From Lepturacanthus savala (lineage: Eukaryota > Chordata > Actinopteri > Scombriformes > Trichiuridae), in contig CM060471.1 in NCBI GenBank assembly GCA_030544235.1, forward strand, positions 7,218,848-7,282,847: a stretch of DNA of 64,000 bases, in the 5' to 3' direction. This document shows positions 58,871 through 64,000 of this stretch, in pieces. The translations under genes were made by a program, and so were the position numbers. Under the pieces are notes generated by a model. That model saw only the letters and a program-made list of their open reading frames with translations, made no database searches and was not told the DNA's origin. How positions within the stretch are numbered: the stretch's first letter is position 1; the number at the start of each line of letters is the position of its first letter.

Positions 58871-59185
58871 CAAAACTGCAATCTCATTTTAATTCATAAT
58901 TCTGTCTGAAAAGGTTGTTTTACCATCTGAAATCAGCCTTGCTACCGGTGTCTGTCCTGCTATTGTCATTTCTCAGAGTGACACCATCAGTGTTTAATAT
59001 GCATCATAACATACACAAACTTTGTCTTCTATATAACACGTGGTAATGTGGTGACTGGAGGCATTTTAGCCTAGTTCTCTGATGATACAGACAGTTTCAT
59101 TTCATTTCCTTATTCAATTCCAGGAGACATTGTATTAACATACAGGCTGTGAAGCCGCCTGAGGTGAATTTGTGATTTTGGGCTT

Positions 59186-59520
59186 TGCAAATTAGAGCTT
59201 TAACAAATTGTTCATTAATCAATTAGTTGCCAACTATTAAGGTAATCACCTACTATTTTGATATTCAATCAATTGATTTGAGTCATTTTTACTAAGAAAA
59301 TGTCAGAATTCTCTTCTTCCAACTCTTTAATCAGATTATCTTCTGGATTCTTCTATAATAAAGTGAATCTGAAGGAAAATCTTGAATGTATGAAAAAAAG
59401 ACATTTTAGGTTGAATCTTTGACTTTGGGAAACAGTGATCAACATTTTACACCATTTTATAATCCAAACAACTAATCATGTAATTGTTTTAGAGATCAAT
59501 AGATTAATCAAGATATCAAA
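59186..59520 (+). mobile_element. Short non-autonomous inverted-repeat element, copy 2
   Basis: Diverged relative of 7679-7999, in the same orientation. It shares TCAATTAGTTGCCAACTATT, the TTATCTTCTGGATTCTT-like block, TTAGGTTGAATCTT and ATCCAAACAACTAATCAT. It keeps the TTAGAGCT-type left end; the right end is not well preserved. Confidence 0.6.
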
Positions 59521-60782
59521 ATATATGTTTGCTGCTGTTGTTAGCTAGCCTCGTAGAAGCTAGAATTTACCAATATTCTCTAAAGACCTCACATGAAAGG
59601 TCTTGGGAGAAACTACAACATGATCTGGAGAAATCAGTAGACACTATAATTTACTGGTATTTCCTAAATGCCTCCAAATGCAGATTACCAACTGCTGCTA
59701 TTTTAAATGCCATGTGTCCAGTTTGCACCAAATTATATACTGAGCTTCATTGGATCATCAGTATCCCACCCACCGAGTGTGAAGTTGACCCAATGAACTG
59801 TTTTTGCGATATGCAGGAACATACAGGACAGAGAGTCCTTGCATTATACAGAGATACAGCTGTCTATGGAACAGATTTCTATGCTATACACATACAGCAA
59901 TGTCCCAAAGCTTAACTTTAGGCTGCACACGCTTAGAGGGGACTTATTGTTATGCACATTTCCAGGTCTATATTTTTGATCTGGGGCTCAACTGGAATAT
60001 CTTTCCATGATCCTCTCCGTTCAAATCCCATGAAAAGAGCAAAAGCATCAATGTGTTACCCTGCCTCTGAATAATTCAACTTCCACACCCTGTCTGTGAC
60101 ACTCAGCCAAAAGCTAATCAGTTCCTACTGAACACATACATGTTTAAAAAGCAGCTCACAAATGTATTAAAACAGGCTCACAACAGCTGGTCACTGTGGC
60201 CTTTCAACAAACAATACTCAAAACAAGAGAAAATGGAGCGTTTGTTGGGGACTAGTTTCAGCGGTGGATGAATCCACAATTTGGTTCTCTAGTGAGTTTT
60301 TTTTCTGGCAGCAGGACAGTGTTTGTGTAACTGAGGCAAATGCGTTCATGGTGATGAAGGGACATGTCGTCCGGCGTGACAGTCCGGCGCACTGATGTGT
60401 TTCTAATAGTTTTTGGACAACAATGGGGCTCCGCAGCACAGAGGAATACTATACATCAGGCTTTGATTCACGCACCAACACTTGTTAGTAGATCAGTTCA
60501 TTGTTGGCTCTTATCTTGGGATTTGATAACAATAAGAAAAATATGGAATTTCACCAGACTTATAAAAGAGTCAGCAGATTTCTCCTTGTTATATGTCATA
60601 TCTTACAAGTAAATGTATTTAGGGAGCTACAGGGCTGCTGGTGATAAGATAAAGAGCCTCTCGTGTGCCAGATGCCAAATATTGTTCAAGCTCTGCAGTT
60701 CCATCAGCGCAGTGGTGCTGTAACGCTGACCTCTGGTCTTCTATAAACAGGCAGAGATAAAGGCAGTGATCACACACATCTA
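59521..60782. other. Unassigned DNA with a 128-codon frame
   Basis: A plus-strand frame at 59529-59915 has no ATG at its start, no recognisable domain and no codon pattern I can defend as coding. The segment 60630-60770 is unique and complex. No repeat is recognised. Confidence 0.35.
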
Positions 60783-61118
60783 TGGTCAGTCATTCAGTCA
60801 TTGTTTTATACCCATTTATTCCTCACTAGGGTCATGGGGGACGCTGGACCCAATCCCAGCGTACTTTGGGCAGGGATAAACCTTAGACAGGTCGCCAGCC
60901 TATCATGCGGCACACACACCATTCACTCACACCTAGGGGCAATTTAGAGTCTCCAATTAACCAAAGCTATGCTTTGGCTTTTTGAAAGGAAGCCAGAGAA
61001 CCTAGAGAAATCCACACAGACATGGGACATACAAACTCCCCACAGAAAGGTTCTAGACCAAAGACTTCAACCTGCAACCTTCTTGCTGTAACGCTACCCA
61101 CTGTCCCACATGTCCATG
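60783..61118 (-). mobile_element. tRNA-derived SINE with (TGAC)n tail, diverged copy
   Basis: Same family and orientation as 61794-62164: GTCAGTCATTCAGTCATTGT tail, TTATTCCTCACTAGGGTCAT, CAGGTCGCCAGCCTATCATG, CAATTTAGAGTCTCCAATTA and TGCAACCTTCTTGCTGTAAC. Many substitutions are present, including in the B-box, which reads GACTTCAACCT on the plus strand. Confidence 0.85.
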
Positions 61119-61778
61119 GTGTCTATGTTTTTGCAGTGATGGAGGATATGTACAGTACATTTCCAGACCTACTGGGATATCTTTGCATGATTTACAGTAA
61201 AAAAAACAACAACTTCTACTTATTTACCTCCTTACACAGCCTCTCAAATTGAGCCTCTGTTTGAGACCTCTTTGACATTCTTCTTCATCCCACAACTACA
61301 AACCACAACTTTGCAAAGACTTGCATACAAGATTATGAAATCTACACATATGATTGGACAACATGGATACATGGAATCTTGTTTTTGTTTACCATGACGT
61401 ACTGCTGGTTATTAAAAGCGCTGACACCACACTCGAGCACCAACTCAACTTACCATCAAGGCCTATGTTGTTTTGCTCAGTGAGAACTCATTTGTTTCTC
61501 CTTCTGAGTGCAGCTTTTTTATCCTCGTTTCTGGTTGTTCTCAAAATCCTCTTTCAAGTCTCAACTCATTTTGTTGCTTCAAAGATCACAGTAACTGGAA
61601 AGGATTGTGCTTAACCAGAGGTGCTGCCGTCTCACTTTCACAGCAGAACGGTTTACACAGTGAGGATGATTCCATTTCCACCCAACTGCTCATTGGTGCT
61701 TTTCTACTTCAACTCTTGTGATAAACCAGAATTTAGTGACAGATGTTGTTTACTATTCAACATGTCCAGTGCCTCCAG
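61119..61778. other. Unassigned DNA
   Basis: Open frames at 61354-61721 overlap in different frames and show no domain. Nothing else recognised. Confidence 0.38.
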
Positions 61779-61793
61779 GAAATCGTGAACTTC
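61779..61793. other. SINE target-site duplication, left copy
   Basis: GAAATCGTGAACTTC, repeated exactly at 62165-62179. Confidence 0.9.
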
Positions 61794-62164
61794 AGTCAGT
61801 CAGTCAGTCATTTTCTATACCTGCTTATTCCTCATTAGGGTCGCAGGGGTCTGCTGGAGCCTATCCCAGCACGTTACGGCGAGAGGCAGGGATACACCCC
61901 AGATGGTCGCCAGCCAATCGTGGGGCACACACACCATTCACTCACACACTCACACCTATGGGCAATTTAGAGTTGCCAATTAACCTGAGCATGTTTTTGG
62001 ACTGTGGGAGGAAGCCGGAGTACCCGGTGAAAACCCACGCAGACACGGGGAGAACATGCAAACTCCACACAGAAAGGTCCCAGACCCCGGACCAAGGAGG
62101 TCTTGAACCTGCGACCTTCTTGCTGTGAGGCAACAGCGCTAACCCCTGCGCCACCGTGTCGCCC
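61794..62164 (-). mobile_element. Full-length tRNA-derived SINE with (TGAC)n tail
   Basis: The best copy of the family, about 371 bp, flanked by an exact 15-bp duplication. Read on the minus strand it has an A-box TGGCGCAGGGG (62153-62143) and a perfect B-box GGTTCAAGACC (62109-62099), so it carries an RNA polymerase III internal promoter of tRNA type. A conserved body follows (TTTGCATGTTCTCCCCGTGT, CTTCCTCCCACAGTCC), and the tail is ATGACTGACTGACTGACT. The long target duplication and tandem tail indicate LINE-mediated insertion. Related copies are at 21286, 21427, 33367/34762 and 60783. Minus-strand open frames within it are not genes. Confidence 0.92.
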
Positions 62165-62179
62165 GAAATCGTGAACTTC

Positions 62180-63115
62180 TGACACAAATTCAACTAGTTC
62201 ACAATATTACTATTACTAGGAAGACAGATGTCAATATATCATTGTACATGTAATATTCATACCTTGTGATGAGAAGGATCCCCTATTCCATATTATATTA
62301 TGTACGATTGAACCAGATTTATAGATGTGAGCCTTTCCAAATAAAAGTAATACAGGTAATAATAACCTATTAATAATACTTATAATTATAATTAATTACT
62401 TATAATAATACTTGAGATGAGGGAAATGCATGTTAATTGAAGAATGGTGATACATTACAGGTTAGGGCAGTAATTATTCCTGGTCTTCCGACAGTGGAAA
62501 ACCACTGTACCTCTGGAACCACAGCTAAACTTATCAATTGATATGATAAACTTGATTGACATTTTATTTGACAAAGTGTTAATAATCAATTGGGCATATA
62601 AGTCACAGACAACTTCACAATACTGATTTGTGTGAATGGAATTTGGGAGCAGAAAGAAACAAAACCTAAAAAAAATGAGTGTAGAGTAGTAGCATCCATT
62701 TAGACCAGAGGCTCTCCAGCTCTGCTGGAAGTGTCACTATGTTTGTGTGTGGTTGCTGCTCTGAATGGAGACACGCTGGTTTGTTTACAGCTGCTGCCAG
62801 TCCAGGACTGTCAGAGCACTGGCTACACCTGTGCAAAGCCAAGAAACATTCCACCTTCGGCAGATGAATTTGAAAACAACCTTTTAGTGTCAAACTCTGC
62901 ACAGTGAAAAGCTCCAACAGCCAACTGTAACTAGAAGAAAGAAAAACATGTTTGAATAGAGAGTGACTTGAAGTGAAAATTTAATTGAAAAATGTAAACT
63001 TTAAAACTCAAAAATTTTACACAACTGGAAAAAAAGATTATCTTCATCTGTTGCTTTGGTAAAACTTCAGAATAGTCTTCATGTGGAGCAAAAAACAACG
63101 TCCAATCTTGATTCA

Positions 63116-63120
<5 letters not shown>
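62180..63120. other. Unassigned DNA
   Basis: AT-rich with no recognisable gene, RNA or repeat. Confidence 0.4.

Positions 63121-63151
<31 letters not shown>
63121..63151. repeat. Poly(A) run
   Basis: About 31 consecutive A on the plus strand, just before the LINE fragment. Confidence 0.9.
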
Positions 63152-63155
<4 letters not shown>

Positions 63156-63179
63156 TTACTTATATTCACAAAATACAGG

Positions 63180-63720
63180 GATAATATTCTTGTCAATCTC
63201 CCTCCATCCTTCTCTCTCTCATGAACAAGACCCCGAGATACTTCAACTTCTCCACTTGAGGTAGGATCTCATTTGGAGGCTGCATTCCACCCTTTTCCGG
63301 CTGAGAACCATGGCCTCAGATTTGGAGCAACTTCACACTCAGGTGTGAACAACTCCAGCGAGAGCTGAAGCGGTCCGATGAAGCCAACAGGACCACATCA
63401 TCTGCAAAAAGAAGTGACCCAATAATGATGCCACTGAACCGCAGGCCCTCAACCCCTTGGCTACGCCTAGAAATTCTGTCCATAAAAGTTATGAACAGAG
63501 TCAGTGACAAGAGGGCAGACCTGGTGAAGTCCAACTCCCACTGGAAACAAGGCTGACTTACTACCAGCAATGTGGACCAAGCTCTGGTACCGGTAAAGGG
63601 ATTAGATGGTCTGTGTTAGTGGGTTCAGAACCCCCTGAGCACCCCCCACAGGAGGTTTGACTATCTTACAGACCCTCCTCTCCAATAAATCCCTGAATAG
63701 ACCTTCCCAAATAAGGCTGA
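63180..63720 (-). pseudogene. Non-LTR retrotransposon reverse transcriptase fragment
   Basis: On the minus strand, frames encode FITFMDRISRRSQGVEGLRF and GSLLFADDVVLLASSD. LFADDVVLLA is the catalytic F/YADD motif of a LINE reverse transcriptase; the two Asp codons lie at about 63397-63402. Upstream, about 63590-63720, reads as the preceding segment of the polymerase in a broken frame. Downstream, 63200-63300 continues as a shifted remnant (positions equivalent to the LSRKR ... LPQVEK region). Frame breaks show that it is dead. It is a teleost LINE of the endonuclease-encoding type; the clade is uncertain. Confidence 0.85.
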
Positions 63721-64000
63721 GGAGTGTGATCCTGATGTATTGTAAGTACACAGTCTAGTACCCAGTTTTAAAGAGGTGAACCGGTCTGCGACGTCTGTGC
63801 AATGTTGCAGAGTCGTATTAACCAAGACAGCCCCACGGCATCCAGAACCTTGAAGAAATATTATGTCTCATGTATATTGCTATCATTACTATTCTTGATA
63901 AGTATGTATAGTAAGTATTACATTAATATCATAATTATTGTTATTGTCATTAATGTTATGGATGTGAATATGAACATTGATGTGTAAATGACATTACTAT
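63721..64000. other. Unassigned DNA at the window edge
   Basis: Could be further LINE remnant up to about 63850; beyond that it is AT-rich and unassigned. Confidence 0.35.

Noticed and set aside
59529..59915. Plus-strand frame of 128 codons, considered as a small gene
   Set aside because: It begins with TTG, has no domain, no signal peptide and no splice or promoter context I can support.
61718..62193. Frames of 72-136 codons on both strands
   Set aside because: They fall in the full-length SINE and its flank; the similarity to frames near 21.5 kb is due to the shared repeat.

Overview
The window looks like a 64 kb piece of a teleost fish genome. It is intron-rich or intergenic DNA with long dinucleotide microsatellites and a dense layer of fish-type transposable elements: hAT-like and TTAA-flanked elements, a Tc1 remnant, tRNA-derived SINEs, LINE fragments, solo-LTR candidates and a full-length BEL/Pao retrotransposon. 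No prokaryotic gene organisation is present.

The only host protein-coding sequence I can support is one small exon on the minus strand (5570-5712). It encodes about 48 residues of the carbonic-anhydrase-related protein CA10 and has a clear acceptor and donor. I found no neighbouring ca10 exon, so I infer that most of the window is intron or flank of this gene, whose introns are known to be very long in vertebrates. Many stretches of complex, non-repetitive, TAAT-rich or CpG-bearing sequence lie between the repeats. They have the texture of conserved non-coding elements (2.0-2.4, 4.6-5.5, 8.3-9.0, 14.6-15.5, 19.0-21.2, 25.0-25.6, 26.4-27.4, 30.9-31.2, 32.2-32.7, 35.1-35.4, 44.7-45.2, 46.7-47.2, 51.4-51.7, 55.9-56.3, 56.7-57.3 and 58.5-58.9 kb). 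That is a judgement of texture only, because no alignment was possible.

The centre (35.4-44.7 kb) is a nested insertion. An older terminal-inverted-repeat element (ends CAGTGTTGGG / CCCAAAACTG, near-perfect 8-bp target duplication) was split by an 8,013-bp BEL/Pao retrotransposon. The retrotransposon has two 662-bp LTRs that I read as identical, a 5-bp CCAGG target duplication and one uninterrupted gag-pol frame of 1,986 codons. It carries zinc knuckles, protease, reverse transcriptase, RNase H, H2C2/DDE integrase and a C-terminal DUF5641-like domain, and no envelope gene. It is very young and could be autonomous.

Other nested histories can be read directly. A 1.37-kb hAT-like element sits inside the tail of a SINE (33.4-34.8 kb). 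A Tc1 transposon remnant lies inside a split TTAAAGG-ended MITE (48.9-51.0 kb). A solo-LTR candidate lies inside a LINE-like 3' tail (53.8-54.8 kb). A 939-bp element with TTAA duplications (31.26-32.20 kb) has two partial relatives in the window. I found no undescribed cellular system. The most valuable observations are the intact BEL element, the dated nesting of repeats, and the candidate regulatory islands around the ca10 exon.
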